From an uncultured bacterium (lineage in GTDB: Bacteria > Bacillota > Clostridia > Oscillospirales > Oscillospiraceae): a stretch of 64,000 nt of DNA. The position numbers and the translations under genes are program-made. The DNA is taken from the NCBI GenBank assembly GCA_945873205.1, contig CAMCCC010000011.1, positions 1-64,000 of the forward strand. Reading direction: 5' to 3'. The notes beneath the pieces are model-generated. The model worked only from the letters and a program-made list of their open reading frames with translations. It was not told the origin of the DNA and searched no databases. Below, piece by piece: positions 8,135 through 16,867 of the stretch. Position 1 is the first letter of the stretch. Every line of letters starts with the position of its first letter.

Positions 8135-9808
8135 TTATTCCACGCTGATCATGTAGTAGTACACCGGCTGGCCGCCGTTGACCACGCTGATGTCCGCGTC
8201 GGGGAAGCGGGCAGTGATCTGCTCCGCCGCCTGCTTGGCGTCGTTCTCGTCCACATCCGCGCCGTAGTACACGGTGATGAACTCCGGCTCCAGGTCAGCA
8301 AAGGCCTTTACCATATCGCCCATCAGGGCGTTCACGTCGGGATAGCTGCCCAGCAGGGCCCCGTCCAGCAGGGCCAGGTGCTCCCCGGCCTTGATGGCGT
8401 GGCCGTCAAAGTCCGAATCCCGGGCGGCGTAGGTGACCATGGCGGTGTGCACGCTGCCGGCGGCCTCCTGCATCACTTCCACCAGCGCTGCTTCCTCCTC
8501 GTCGGGGTTGAAGTTCAGCAGAGCGGAGATGCCCTGGGGCACGGTCTTGGTGGGCATGACAATGACCTTTTTCTCGCTGAGGGGGATGCACTGCTCCGCC
8601 GCCATGATGATGTTCTTGTTGTTGGGGAACACAAATACGGTGGAGGCGGGGGTGCGGTTGATCTCCTTCAGAATATCGTCGGTGGAGGGGTTCATGGTCT
8701 GGCCGCCGGTGACGATGCCGTCCGCCCCCAGCTCCCGGAACAGATCCTCCATGCCGCTGCCGGCGCAGACGGTGACGATGCCGTATTCCTTCTCCGGCTC
8801 GGCCACGGCGGGCTCGCTCTTCTCGCCCAGCTGCCAATCCTCCGCGTCGTCCGCGGTCTTGGCCTTCTTGCCGGCCTTGACGGCCTCGCTCTGGGCCACC
8901 ATGTTCTCGATCTTGGCCACTTCCAGCGTGCCGTATTTCTGGGACTCGCTGATGGCCACGCCGGGGATGTTGGTGTGAACGTGGACCTTGAAGGCCTCAT
9001 CGTCCTCGCCGATGACCAGGCTGTCGCCGATGCTGTTGAGGTACTTGCGCAGCGGCTCCAGATCCACATCCGGGTCGTTCTTCTGGATGATATACACCGT
9101 GTCATAGGCGTAGGTGATGTCCTCGCTGTCAAAGACCTCAAAGGCGCTCTCCGGCGCTTCCGCCACCTGACTGGCCTCACTGGGAGCGATCACTTCGCCC
9201 CGGAGGGAAGCGAGCATGGCGCTGAGAATGATCAGATAGCCCTTGCCGCCGGCGTCCACAACACCGGCCTTTTTCAGCACCGGGTTGAGATTGATGGTAT
9301 CCTCCAGCGCTTCCTCGCCGGCCTTGATGGCGCAGACCAGGGTGGTCTCCAGGCTGGCGCCGGCAGCGGCAGCCTCGGCCGCGGCAGCGGAGGCCAGGCG
9401 GGACACGGTGAGAATGGTGCCCTCGGCGGGCTTCATGACGGCCTTGTAGGCGGCGTCAACCCCGTCCACCATGGCGCCGGAAAACTCCACCGCGCCGGCG
9501 GTCTCAATGCCCTTGAGCCGGCGGGCGATGCCCCGGAACAGCAGGGACAAAATCACGCCGGAGTTGCCCCGGGCGCCCCGCAGCAGGGCGGAGGCCACGC
9601 AGTCGGCGGCGGCAGCCACCGTCTCAAACTCCTTCTTGCGCAGCTCCACAGCGGCTTTGTTCATGGTCAGCCCCATGTTGGTGCCGGTGTCGCCGTCGGG
9701 CACGGGGAAGACGTTCAGGTCGTTGATCATCTGGGTATTGGCTGCAAGGGCTGCGTCGGCACAAAGAATCATCTCTTTGAACGCGGCAGCGTCTATATAA
9801 TCTCTCAA
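8135..9808 (-). CDS. fakA: DAK2-domain protein, FakA/YloV-like fatty acid kinase
   Basis: 557 residues. The N-terminal DAK2 (DhaL-like) domain has NVFPVPDGDTGTNM, which binds Mg-ATP. The C-terminal half matches the FakA/YloV layout. FakA phosphorylates fatty acids held by FakB proteins so that host or recycled fatty acids enter phospholipids. No FakB (DegV) gene is nearby. The start is taken as TTG at 9808 because GGAGGT lies 9 bases upstream; the frame stays open 11 codons to an ATG lacking such a site. It follows an Asp23 gene, as yloU-yloV does in Bacillus. Confidence 0.88.
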   Translation of the reverse strand: MRDYIDAAAFKEMILCADAALAANTQMINDLNVFPVPDGDTGTNMGLTMNKAAVELRKKEFETVAAAADCVASALLRGARGNSGVILSLLFRGIARRLKGIETAGAVEFSGAMVDGVDAAYKAVMKPAEGTILTVSRLASAAAAEAAAAGASLETTLVCAIKAGEEALEDTINLNPVLKKAGVVDAGGKGYLIILSAMLASLRGEVIAPSEASQVAEAPESAFEVFDSEDITYAYDTVYIIQKNDPDVDLEPLRKYLNSIGDSLVIGEDDEAFKVHVHTNIPGVAISESQKYGTLEVAKIENMVAQSEAVKAGKKAKTADDAEDWQLGEKSEPAVAEPEKEYGIVTVCAGSGMEDLFRELGADGIVTGGQTMNPSTDDILKEINRTPASTVFVFPNNKNIIMAAEQCIPLSEKKVIVMPTKTVPQGISALLNFNPDEEEAALVEVMQEAAGSVHTAMVTYAARDSDFDGHAIKAGEHLALLDGALLGSYPDVNALMGDMVKAFADLEPEFITVYYGADVDENDAKQAAEQITARFPDADISVVNGGQPVYYYMISVE

Positions 9809-9846
9809 GTAAAAAGCACCTCCGGTGGGGATATCCTGCAAAGGGA

Positions 9847-10197
9847 TTATCCGATGATAGTATCTATATACACATCCACCCTCTTGACGGGAACGCCGGT
9901 GGATTTGGAAAGCTTATAGCTGACCTCGTTCATAATGCTGCGGGAAACGGCGCAGATGTTCACGCCGTGGTCCACGCCGATATGCAGCTCAAGAGAAATG
10001 CTGCCGTCATCATTGAAGCTGACGCCCACGCCCTTGGACATGGATTCCCTCCGCAGCAGCTGCAAAGGGCCGCCCTCCTTGCTGCGCCCGGCCATACCCT
10101 TGACGCCAAAGCAGCTTGTGGCCGCGTCGCCCGCCAGATTCATGAACACCTCGCTGGTGATGCTGATGTTGCCCATGTCGTTGGTAATGTTCACCAT
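9847..10197 (-). CDS. Asp23/Gls24 family protein (YloU-like)
   Basis: 116 residues with the Asp23/Gls24 pattern: GNISITSEVF at the start, a GVKGMAG turn, and a C-terminal half ending in VKRVDVYIDTII. Members are small, often membrane-associated envelope-stress or lipid-linked proteins of Gram-positives. Here it is the first gene of an asp23-fakA operon, 38 bases before the TTG of fakA, with AAAGGAG upstream. Confidence 0.9.
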   Translation of the reverse strand: MVNITNDMGNISITSEVFMNLAGDAATSCFGVKGMAGRSKEGGPLQLLRRESMSKGVGVSFNDDGSISLELHIGVDHGVNICAVSRSIMNEVSYKLSKSTGVPVKRVDVYIDTIIG

Positions 10198-10274
10198 TTG
10201 CTGACTGCTCCTTTCTTCAGGCCGTTTTTATTTGACATTCATCAAAAAATTTCAAGTCATAAAACCGAGAATGT

Positions 10275-10303
10275 ATTATAATACAAAAGGAGGAAAAGCA
10301 CAA
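10275..10303 (-). promoter_or_regulatory. Promoter of asp23-fakA
   Basis: On the - strand: -35 TTGTGC (10298-10303) and -10 TATAAT (10275-10280), 17 bp apart. The -10 lies in a palindrome (TATTATAATA). The gap 10198-10522 otherwise holds only the divergent promoter described next and AT-rich sequence with no gene. Confidence 0.7.
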
Positions 10304-10429
10304 GCTGAAAAATGTGAACTGTTCAAATTTTGGAAGCTTTTTGACAATATACCGCAAAAGACTTCAATTTTCGCTTTGGGCGGAGACAATTTCAGTAGAA
10401 TTTTACAAGATAATTCTTGCTCGAATGTG

Positions 10430-10458
10430 TTTACAATTTGACAGCTTGATGTTAAAAT
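10430..10458 (+). promoter_or_regulatory. Probable promoter of pyruvate:ferredoxin oxidoreductase
   Basis: -35 TTTACA (10430) and -10 TAAAAT (10453) with 17 bp between. This leaves a leader of about 58 bases. A TTGACA at 10438 is also present but would need a 15-bp spacer to GATACT. Confidence 0.55.
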
Positions 10459-10522
10459 GATACTGCTTATGATTCTGTCATGGGCGAGTTTGCAATATTT
10501 TTATATGGAGATGAAAATAGAC

Positions 10523-13500
10523 ATGCAGAGACACTTCAAGACGATGGACGGCAACACTGCGGCCGCCCACGTATCCTACGCATTCACCGAAGTCGCAGCT
10601 ATCTACCCCATCACTCCCTCCAGCCCCATGGCCGACTATGTGGACCAGTGGTCCGCCGCCGGCCGCAAGAACATCTTCGGCTCCACCGTCAAGGTGCAGG
10701 AGATGCAGGCTGAGTCCGGTGCTGCCGGTGCTGTTCACGGCTCCCTGAATGCAGGTGCCCTGACCACCACTTACACCGCCTCCCAGGGCCTTCTGCTGAT
10801 GATCCCCAACATGTACAAGATCGCAGGCGAGCTGCTGCCCGGCGTGTTCCACGTCAGCGCCCGTACCCTCGCCAGCCACACCCTGAACATTTTCGGTGAC
10901 CACAGCGACGTTATGGCCTGCCGCCAGACCGGCTTTGCCATGCTGGCTGAGTCCAACGTCCAGGAAGTCATGGACCTGGCTCCCGTTGCCCACCTGGCCG
11001 CCATCAAGGGCCGCGTTCCCTTCCTCAACTTCTTCGACGGCTTCCGCACCTCCCACGAGCTGCAGAAGATCCAGGTCTGGGACTACGAGGATCTGAAGGA
11101 CATGGTGGATATGGACGCTGTTGAGGCCTTCCGCGCCCGCGCCCTGAACTCCCAGCATCCTGTGATGCGCGGTTCCCACGAGAACGGCGACATCTTCTTC
11201 CAGAACCGTGAGGCTTCCAACACCTACTACGAGGCTGTTCCCGCCATCGTTGAGGAGTACATGGGCAAGATCAATGCCAAGCTGGGCACCGATTACCAGC
11301 TGTTCAACTACTACGGCGCTCCCGATGCTGACCGGGTCATCGTGGCCATGGGCTCCATCTGCGACGTGGCAGAGGAAGTCATTGACTACCTGACCGCCCA
11401 GGGCGAGAAGGTCGGCCTTGTGAAGTGCCGCCTGTACCGTCCCTTCTGCCCCGACAAGCTGATCGCCGCCATCCCCGCCACCGCCAAGAAGATCGCTGTT
11501 CTTGACCGCACCAAGGAGCCCGGCGCCCAGGGCGAGCCTCTCTACCTGGATGTTGTCACCGCGCTGCGCAATGCCGGCATGAACGACGTCACCGTCATCG
11601 GCGGCCGCTACGGCCTTGGCTCCAAGGATACGCCTCCTTCCTCCGTCTTTGCCGTGTACAACGAGCTGAAGAAGGCCGATGCCAAGCGTCAGTTCACCCT
11701 GGGCATCATCGACGATGTGACCCATATGTCCCTTGAGGAAGTTCCCGCTCCCAACACCGCAGCCGAAGGCACCATCGAGTGCAAGTTCTGGGGTCTGGGC
11801 GGTGACGGCACCGTTGGCGCCAACAAGAACTCCATTAAGATCATCGGCGACCATACCGACAAGTTCGTTCAGGCCTACTTCCAGTATGACTCCAAGAAGA
11901 CCGGCGGCGTCACCATCAGCCACCTGCGCTTCGGCGACAAGCCCATCAAGAGCCCCTACTACATCAACAAGGCCGACTTTGTGGCCTGCCATGTTCCCTC
12001 CTACATCACCAAAGGCTTCCCCATCGTCCGCGACGTGAAGCCCGGCGGCGTGTTCCTGGTCAACTGCCAGTGGAGCTTTGAGGAGCTGGAGCATCACCTG
12101 GATGCCGCTTCCAAGCGCTACATCGCCAAGAACAACATCCAGCTGTACATGATCAACGCCATCGACCTGGCCAAGAAGATCGGCATGGGCAAGCGCACCA
12201 ACACCATCCTCCAGTCCGCCTTCTTCTCCCTGGCAAAGGTCATGCCCGAGGCTGAGGCCATCCAGTACATGAAGGATGCTGCCCTCCACTCCTACCTGAA
12301 GAAGGGCCAGGACGTGGTCGACATGAACTATGCCGCCATCGACGCCGGCGCCACCGCCTACGTCAAGGTTGAAGTTCCCGCTTCCTGGGCTGAGGCCGAG
12401 GATCACAAGACCGAGGCTGCCAAGACCGGCCGCGAAAAGACCGTGAAGATGGTCTCCAGCATCCTGGACCCCGTGGACAAGATGGATGGCGACAGCCTGC
12501 CTGTTTCCGCCTTCGTTGACCATGCCGACGGTACCTTCGAGCTGGGCGCTGCCGCCTACGAGAAGCGCGGCATCGCCGTCTCCGTTCCCAAGTGGGATTC
12601 TTCCAAGTGCGTGCAGTGCAACCAGTGCGCCTTTGTCTGCCCCCACGCCACCATCCGTCCCTTCGCTCTGACCGAGGAAGAGGCCGCCGCAGCTCCCGCT
12701 GCCGCCAGCATCGTTCCCATCAAGGTCGGCAAGGGCAAGGATACCTACAAGTACACCATGGCCGTGTCTCCTCTGGACTGCATGGGCTGCGGCGTCTGCG
12801 TGGGTGTCTGCCCCGTCAACGCGCTGACCATGGTCGCCCAGGAGCAGGAAGCCGCTCAGCAGGATGTGTTCAACTACTGCGTGGCTGAAGTCGCCGAGAA
12901 GAAGGACATGCAGGACGACACCGTCAAGGGCAGCCAGTTCAAGCAGCCCATGCTGGAGTTCTCCGGCTCCTGCGCCGGCTGCGCCGAGACCAGCTATGCC
13001 CGTCTCGTCACCCAGCTGTTCGGCGACCACATGCTCATCTCCAACGCCACCGGTTGTTCCTCCATCTGGGGCGGCCCCGCTGCCACCTCTCCCTACACCG
13101 TCAACAAGGACGGCCACGGCCCCGCCTGGGCAAACTCCCTGTTCGAGGATAACGCTGAGCACGGTCTCGGCATGTACCTGGGCCAGAAGAAGATCCGCGA
13201 CGATCTGAAGCCCAACGTGGAATACATTGCCGCCAACGCTTCCAGCGAGGAGCTGAAGCAGGCCGCCCAGGATTACCTGGACACCTACGACGACGGCAAC
13301 ACCAACCAGGAGCCCAGCAAGCGCCTCATCGCCCTGCTGGAGCAGAGTGGTGCCTGCTGCGACGCTGCCGCTGAGATTCTGAAGAAGAAAGACTTCCTGA
13401 ACAAGAAGTCCTGCTGGATCTTTGGTGGTGACGGCTGGGCCTTCGACATCGGCTTCGGCGGCGTTGACCATGTGCTCGCTTCCGGCGAGGACGTGAACAT

Positions 13501-14047
13501 CTTCGTCTTCAATACCGAGGTTTACTCCAACACCGGCGGCCAGGCCTCCAAGGCCTCCAACATCGGCCAGGTGGCACAGTTCGCCGCAGCCGGTAAGGAG
13601 ATCAAGTCCAAGTCTCTGGCTGAGATCGCCATGACCTACGGCTACGTCTACGTGGCTCAGATCGCCATGGGCGCCAACAAGGTGCAGACCCTGAAGGCCA
13701 TTGCCGAGGCTGAGGCGCACAAGGGTCCCTCCCTCATCATCGCCTATGCTCCCTGCGAGATGCACAGCATCAAGGGCGGCATGGAGAACTGCCAGAAGGA
13801 AATGGACAAGGCTGTCAAGTGCGGCTACTGGAACCTGTTCCGCTTCAACCCCAACGCCGAGAAGCAGTTCACTCTGGACAGCAAGGCTCCCGCCGGCGGC
13901 TACCAGGAGTTCCTGATGAACGAGGCCCGTTACAGCCGTCTGACCCGCGAGTTCCCCGAGCGTGCAGACCGTCTGTTCGCTGCTTCCGAGGCCAATGCCA
14001 AGGAGCGCTATGACCACCTGATGAAGCTGGTCTCCCTCTACGAGTAA
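10523..14047 (+). CDS. nifJ: Pyruvate:ferredoxin (flavodoxin) oxidoreductase
   Basis: 1174 residues, the normal single-chain length. It converts pyruvate and CoA to acetyl-CoA and CO2, passing electrons to ferredoxin; it is central to anaerobic energy metabolism. The thiamine-PP pyrimidine-binding domain comes first (KTMDGNTAAAHVSYAFTE), then two 4Fe-4S motifs, CVQCNQCAFVCP near 696 and CMGCGVCVGVCP near 753, then the C-terminal thiamine domain with GDGWAFDIG near 970 and CAGCAETS. The start at 10523 follows GGAG by 12 bases and gives the family N-terminus; an in-frame ATG at 10511 touches that site and is less likely. Confidence 0.97.
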   Translation: MQRHFKTMDGNTAAAHVSYAFTEVAAIYPITPSSPMADYVDQWSAAGRKNIFGSTVKVQEMQAESGAAGAVHGSLNAGALTTTYTASQGLLLMIPNMYKIAGELLPGVFHVSARTLASHTLNIFGDHSDVMACRQTGFAMLAESNVQEVMDLAPVAHLAAIKGRVPFLNFFDGFRTSHELQKIQVWDYEDLKDMVDMDAVEAFRARALNSQHPVMRGSHENGDIFFQNREASNTYYEAVPAIVEEYMGKINAKLGTDYQLFNYYGAPDADRVIVAMGSICDVAEEVIDYLTAQGEKVGLVKCRLYRPFCPDKLIAAIPATAKKIAVLDRTKEPGAQGEPLYLDVVTALRNAGMNDVTVIGGRYGLGSKDTPPSSVFAVYNELKKADAKRQFTLGIIDDVTHMSLEEVPAPNTAAEGTIECKFWGLGGDGTVGANKNSIKIIGDHTDKFVQAYFQYDSKKTGGVTISHLRFGDKPIKSPYYINKADFVACHVPSYITKGFPIVRDVKPGGVFLVNCQWSFEELEHHLDAASKRYIAKNNIQLYMINAIDLAKKIGMGKRTNTILQSAFFSLAKVMPEAEAIQYMKDAALHSYLKKGQDVVDMNYAAIDAGATAYVKVEVPASWAEAEDHKTEAAKTGREKTVKMVSSILDPVDKMDGDSLPVSAFVDHADGTFELGAAAYEKRGIAVSVPKWDSSKCVQCNQCAFVCPHATIRPFALTEEEAAAAPAAASIVPIKVGKGKDTYKYTMAVSPLDCMGCGVCVGVCPVNALTMVAQEQEAAQQDVFNYCVAEVAEKKDMQDDTVKGSQFKQPMLEFSGSCAGCAETSYARLVTQLFGDHMLISNATGCSSIWGGPAATSPYTVNKDGHGPAWANSLFEDNAEHGLGMYLGQKKIRDDLKPNVEYIAANASSEELKQAAQDYLDTYDDGNTNQEPSKRLIALLEQSGACCDAAAEILKKKDFLNKKSCWIFGGDGWAFDIGFGGVDHVLASGEDVNIFVFNTEVYSNTGGQASKASNIGQVAQFAAAGKEIKSKSLAEIAMTYGYVYVAQIAMGANKVQTLKAIAEAEAHKGPSLIIAYAPCEMHSIKGGMENCQKEMDKAVKCGYWNLFRFNPNAEKQFTLDSKAPAGGYQEFLMNEARYSRLTREFPERADRLFAASEANAKERYDHLMKLVSLYE

Positions 14048-14063
14048 TCTCCAAATCCATAGA

Positions 14064-14098
14064 AAAATCACCAGGCTTCGGCCTGGTGATTTTCTTTT
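14064..14098 (+). terminator. Intrinsic terminator after nifJ
   Basis: Perfect 13-bp stem AAAATCACCAGGC with a TTCG tetraloop, followed by CTTTT. Confidence 0.9.
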
Positions 14099-14148
14099 GG
14101 TGGTCAAAAATTTGGTGTCATGTTCTGTTTTCGTAAATATGTTAGCAG

Positions 14149-14299
14149 AAAGGCTTCCCCTTGAGGGGAAGCTGGCGGCGAAGCCGACTGATGAGGTGGT
14201 AAGTGAAAACCAGAAGAAAGCAGGGACTTCCGTCAAAAACGCAGGATTTCCACCTCATCCGCCTCACTTTGTTCGGCACCTTCCCCTCCAGGGGAAGGC
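14149..14299. repeat. Palindromic intergenic repeat, copy B (inverted)
   Basis: About 151 bases, the reverse complement of copies A and C. It starts with AAAGGCTTCCCCTTGAGGGG and ends with CCTTCCCCTCCAGGGGAAGG. The GATGAGGTGG/CCACCTCAT inner arms and the stretch GTCAAAAACGCAGGATTTCC match copy A closely; the GCCCAGTG palindrome is degraded. It lies between convergent genes. Confidence 0.85.
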
Positions 14300-14314
14300 A
14301 GAGGTTCCTTCCGT

Positions 14315-15493
14315 TCAGGGCAGAGTGACAGTGCCGGTCTGCTTCATGCTGCCGGCGGCCCCGGTCATGAGGGCGTAGCTCGCCCCGCTTTTCAGGCCGT
14401 CAAGGGCCAGGAAGGCGGACTTGATCTCCCGCCCCGGCTCAAATTCGCAGACGGTCTCCCCTTTTGCGTCCCAAAGAGCAAAGCGCTCCCCTTCCGGCAC
14501 TTTCAGCTTCCCGGCATAGCAGGGGATGCCGGCCTCCAGGCTGGGCTTGATGTCCTTATCCCGGCCCAGGGCCAGCAGGCTGCCGCCGCTAACCGTCAGC
14601 GCTGCTGCATCAATGGCATCATTGCCGGAAACGATCTGACTGTCCCCGCCGCTGATCTCTACCTTGCCGGGGGCGCTTTTCGTCCCAGCCTTCAGGCCGT
14701 CGGCCTGGGCCTGGACTTCCAGCCGCCCGCCGGTGATCCGGATGTCCTTCTCGGCACAGAGGCCCTGATCCCCGGCCTGTACCACGATGCTGCCGCCGGT
14801 GATGCGGATATTGCCCTTGCCCTCTTTCTTGGCGTCGCTGGTTTTGATGCCCTCGTTGCCGCACTGGATGGACAGGCTGCCGCCGGAGATCTCCACGCTC
14901 TCGTTGCCTTTGAGGCCGTTGTTGACGGCGATAATGGTGCAGGTGCCGCCCAGAATGTCAATGTCGTTTTTGCAGCCGATGCCGTTATTCAGATAGCCCT
15001 CCACCACCAGGCTGCCGGGGCCGTGGAGATCAATGTCGTCCTCCGCCTGCAGGGCCGCGCCGCTGGCATTGGGGTCGGCCACCAGCTCCCGCTCCGCGCC
15101 GGAGACCAGGCGGCTCTCGGTATCGGGCATGGTATAGATGTCCGTGTCCCCCGCCCGGCGGATGTGCAGGGCGGCGTTACCGGCGCAGCGGATGCTGACC
15201 CCGTCCAAAATCAGCTGCACGTCCTGCTTCTCCTCGCCGGTGTCCACCACCACCTGCCCGTCAGAAAGGCTGCCGCTGAGACGGTAGGCCCCGCCGGTGC
15301 TGATGGTGAGAACGCCGTTTTCAAAGCGGGCGCCGGGGCCCTTGATCTCCGCGCCGGCATCGCTGAGGGCCACAGTGGTGGCCTTGGCGCAGAGCTGTTC
15401 CAGTTCGGAACCGCCGCTCTTGTCCTGGCTGCCGCAGGCGCAGAGCCCCAGGCTCAAGCTCAGCAGCAGGAGACAAACAACAAGTTTTTTCAT
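14315..15493 (-). CDS. Surface lipoprotein with DUF4353 beta-helix (carbohydrate-binding-like)
   Basis: 392 residues. Signal peptide with CAC lipobox, lipidated Cys at 20. The body is a run of short repeats of the form ISGG-xxI/V ... G(N)DG/NDAID, e.g. VEISGGSLSIQCGNEGIK and IRITGGSIVVQAGDQGL, the pattern of the DUF4353 (Cthe_2159-type) right-handed parallel beta-helix. The founding member binds calcium and acidic polysaccharide. It is the last gene of the CotH-VTC-DUF4956 operon and overlaps the DUF4956 stop by 4 bases. Extracellular; binding of an anionic polymer is inference. Confidence 0.82.
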   Translation of the reverse strand: MKKLVVCLLLLSLSLGLCACGSQDKSGGSELEQLCAKATTVALSDAGAEIKGPGARFENGVLTISTGGAYRLSGSLSDGQVVVDTGEEKQDVQLILDGVSIRCAGNAALHIRRAGDTDIYTMPDTESRLVSGAERELVADPNASGAALQAEDDIDLHGPGSLVVEGYLNNGIGCKNDIDILGGTCTIIAVNNGLKGNESVEISGGSLSIQCGNEGIKTSDAKKEGKGNIRITGGSIVVQAGDQGLCAEKDIRITGGRLEVQAQADGLKAGTKSAPGKVEISGGDSQIVSGNDAIDAAALTVSGGSLLALGRDKDIKPSLEAGIPCYAGKLKVPEGERFALWDAKGETVCEFEPGREIKSAFLALDGLKSGASYALMTGAAGSMKQTGTVTLP

Positions 15494-16152
15494 ATCATGT
15501 CCTTATCCTTTTCCCGGCCGCAGATGACGGTCAGGTTCCCGTTGCGGCAGCGGATCTCATCCAGAAAAGCCTTGCTGATGCCGGCGTCCTTCAGGCGCAC
15601 CTCATAGCACAGCTCATACAGGGTGCCCATGTTGGTGGTCTTAACCCGCACCAGCTCGTGGGAGAGGGTGTACTGCCGGAACAGATCGTCAAACAGGCCC
15701 TCGTAGTCCAGGTTCTCCGGGATGGTGATTTTCAGCTGGCGGCAGGCGGGGCTGCCCTCGCCGAAGCGAAGCCGGCCCAGGATCAGCACCGTGGCCCCCA
15801 TGATCACGAAGAACAGCGCCGCCAGACCCACATAGCCCATGCCGCAGGCCAGGCCCAGGGACACGGACAGGAACAGCCCGGTGATCTCCCTGGCCGTACC
15901 CGGCACGCTGCGGAAGCGCACCAGGGCGAAGGTGCCCGCCACGGCCAGACCCGCGCCCACATTGCCGTTGACCAGCATGATCACCACCGTCACCACCGGC
16001 GGCAGCAGGGCCAGGGAAATGGTCAGCGAGCCGGTGTGATAGCTCCGGGCGGTGAACACCAGGGCGGTCAGCAGGCCCAGCACCAGGGCCGACAAAACAC
16101 AGATCAAAAAGCTGGGGACCGTCACGACCCCGTTGATTACACTGCTAAGCAA
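15490..16152 (-). CDS. DUF4956 membrane protein
   Basis: 220 residues. Four hydrophobic segments in the first 130 residues with the conserved cytoplasmic loop AGTFALVRFRSVPGTAREI, then a soluble C-terminal half. This is the DUF4956 pattern. The function is unknown; the family is repeatedly found next to VTC-domain polymerases, as here. It overlaps the VTC gene by 8 bases and the lipoprotein gene by 4, so the set is translated together. Confidence 0.85.
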   Translation of the reverse strand: MLSSVINGVVTVPSFLICVLSALVLGLLTALVFTARSYHTGSLTISLALLPPVVTVVIMLVNGNVGAGLAVAGTFALVRFRSVPGTAREITGLFLSVSLGLACGMGYVGLAALFFVIMGATVLILGRLRFGEGSPACRQLKITIPENLDYEGLFDDLFRQYTLSHELVRVKTTNMGTLYELCYEVRLKDAGISKAFLDEIRCRNGNLTVICGREKDKDMI

Positions 16153-16867
16153 TTACCATCACTCCGTCAAAATATTTTTCCAACAGTTCCTTCTGATAGC
16201 ACTGGCCGTATTTGGAAAAGCCCCGGGGAAAGATTTCCAGGCGGCTGAGCATATGGGCCAGCCACAGGGGCGCCGCCTCCGGCAGCTTGATCTCCATCAG
16301 CACCTGACCGTCAGCGAGCAGCTCCTGCCCCCGGTCCCCGGCGGTAAGGCTCAGGTCCGTCTCCCGCCAGCGGATGGAGCTGTCAAAGGTGATGCGCAGC
16401 TCCGGGTCCTCCTTTGCCACATAGGCCCGGCGGTCGCAGGCGATGAGCACCCGGGGGCTGACCGGGTTGGTTTTCAGAAACCAGTCGATCTCCCGGCTGA
16501 TCTGGCCCTGATCCGGTGCGGTGGCCGTCCCGGCCAGCCAAGACTCTGCCGCTGCGGCCGGCATGGCCACCCGGCGCTTGTACACCACGCCCTTGTATTT
16601 CTTTTTCAGCTCCACAAAGACCGGGTCCTCCGGCCCGGGCACATTGTAGCTTCTCAGCCGAAGCTTCTCCTTGTACACCGGTTTATCCAGGGAGTGCCGG
16701 ATCAGGCGGAAATCCTCCCAGTCATAATACACGCTGCATACGGTGCTCTGGAAAAAGCGGTCCGGCTCCACAAGGGGCGCCAGCTCCTGCCACAGGGCCT
16801 GGTACTTTTCCCGGCTCAGCAGATATTTTTTCTCATAGCGCTGGAAGGTGAATTTGGTTTCTTTCAT
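16145..16867 (-). CDS. VTC-domain polyphosphate polymerase-like protein
   Basis: 240 residues, a stand-alone VTC domain. Tunnel features seen: N-terminal FQRYEKKY, KEKLRLRSY (basic), FVELKKKYKGVVYKRR (Glu plus basic cluster), MEIKLP, and the C-terminal SKYG. In yeast Vtc4 this tunnel makes polyphosphate from ATP; bacterial members are largely untested. The first Met follows directly on the CotH gene (4-base overlap). Cytoplasmic side is likely, partnered by the DUF4956 membrane protein. The product could be polyphosphate or another phosphate polymer; this is inference. Confidence 0.85.
   Translation of the reverse strand: MKETKFTFQRYEKKYLLSREKYQALWQELAPLVEPDRFFQSTVCSVYYDWEDFRLIRHSLDKPVYKEKLRLRSYNVPGPEDPVFVELKKKYKGVVYKRRVAMPAAAAESWLAGTATAPDQGQISREIDWFLKTNPVSPRVLIACDRRAYVAKEDPELRITFDSSIRWRETDLSLTAGDRGQELLADGQVLMEIKLPEAAPLWLAHMLSRLEIFPRGFSKYGQCYQKELLEKYFDGVMVIA

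Noticed and set aside
10438-10464. TTGACA with GATACT as the nifJ promoter
   Set aside because: The spacer would be 15 bp; TTTACA/TAAAAT with 17 bp in the same place fits better.
12607-12820. Possible frameshift or gene fusion in the ferredoxin part of nifJ
   Set aside because: The frame is continuous, both 4Fe-4S motifs are complete and the total length is normal for a single-chain enzyme.
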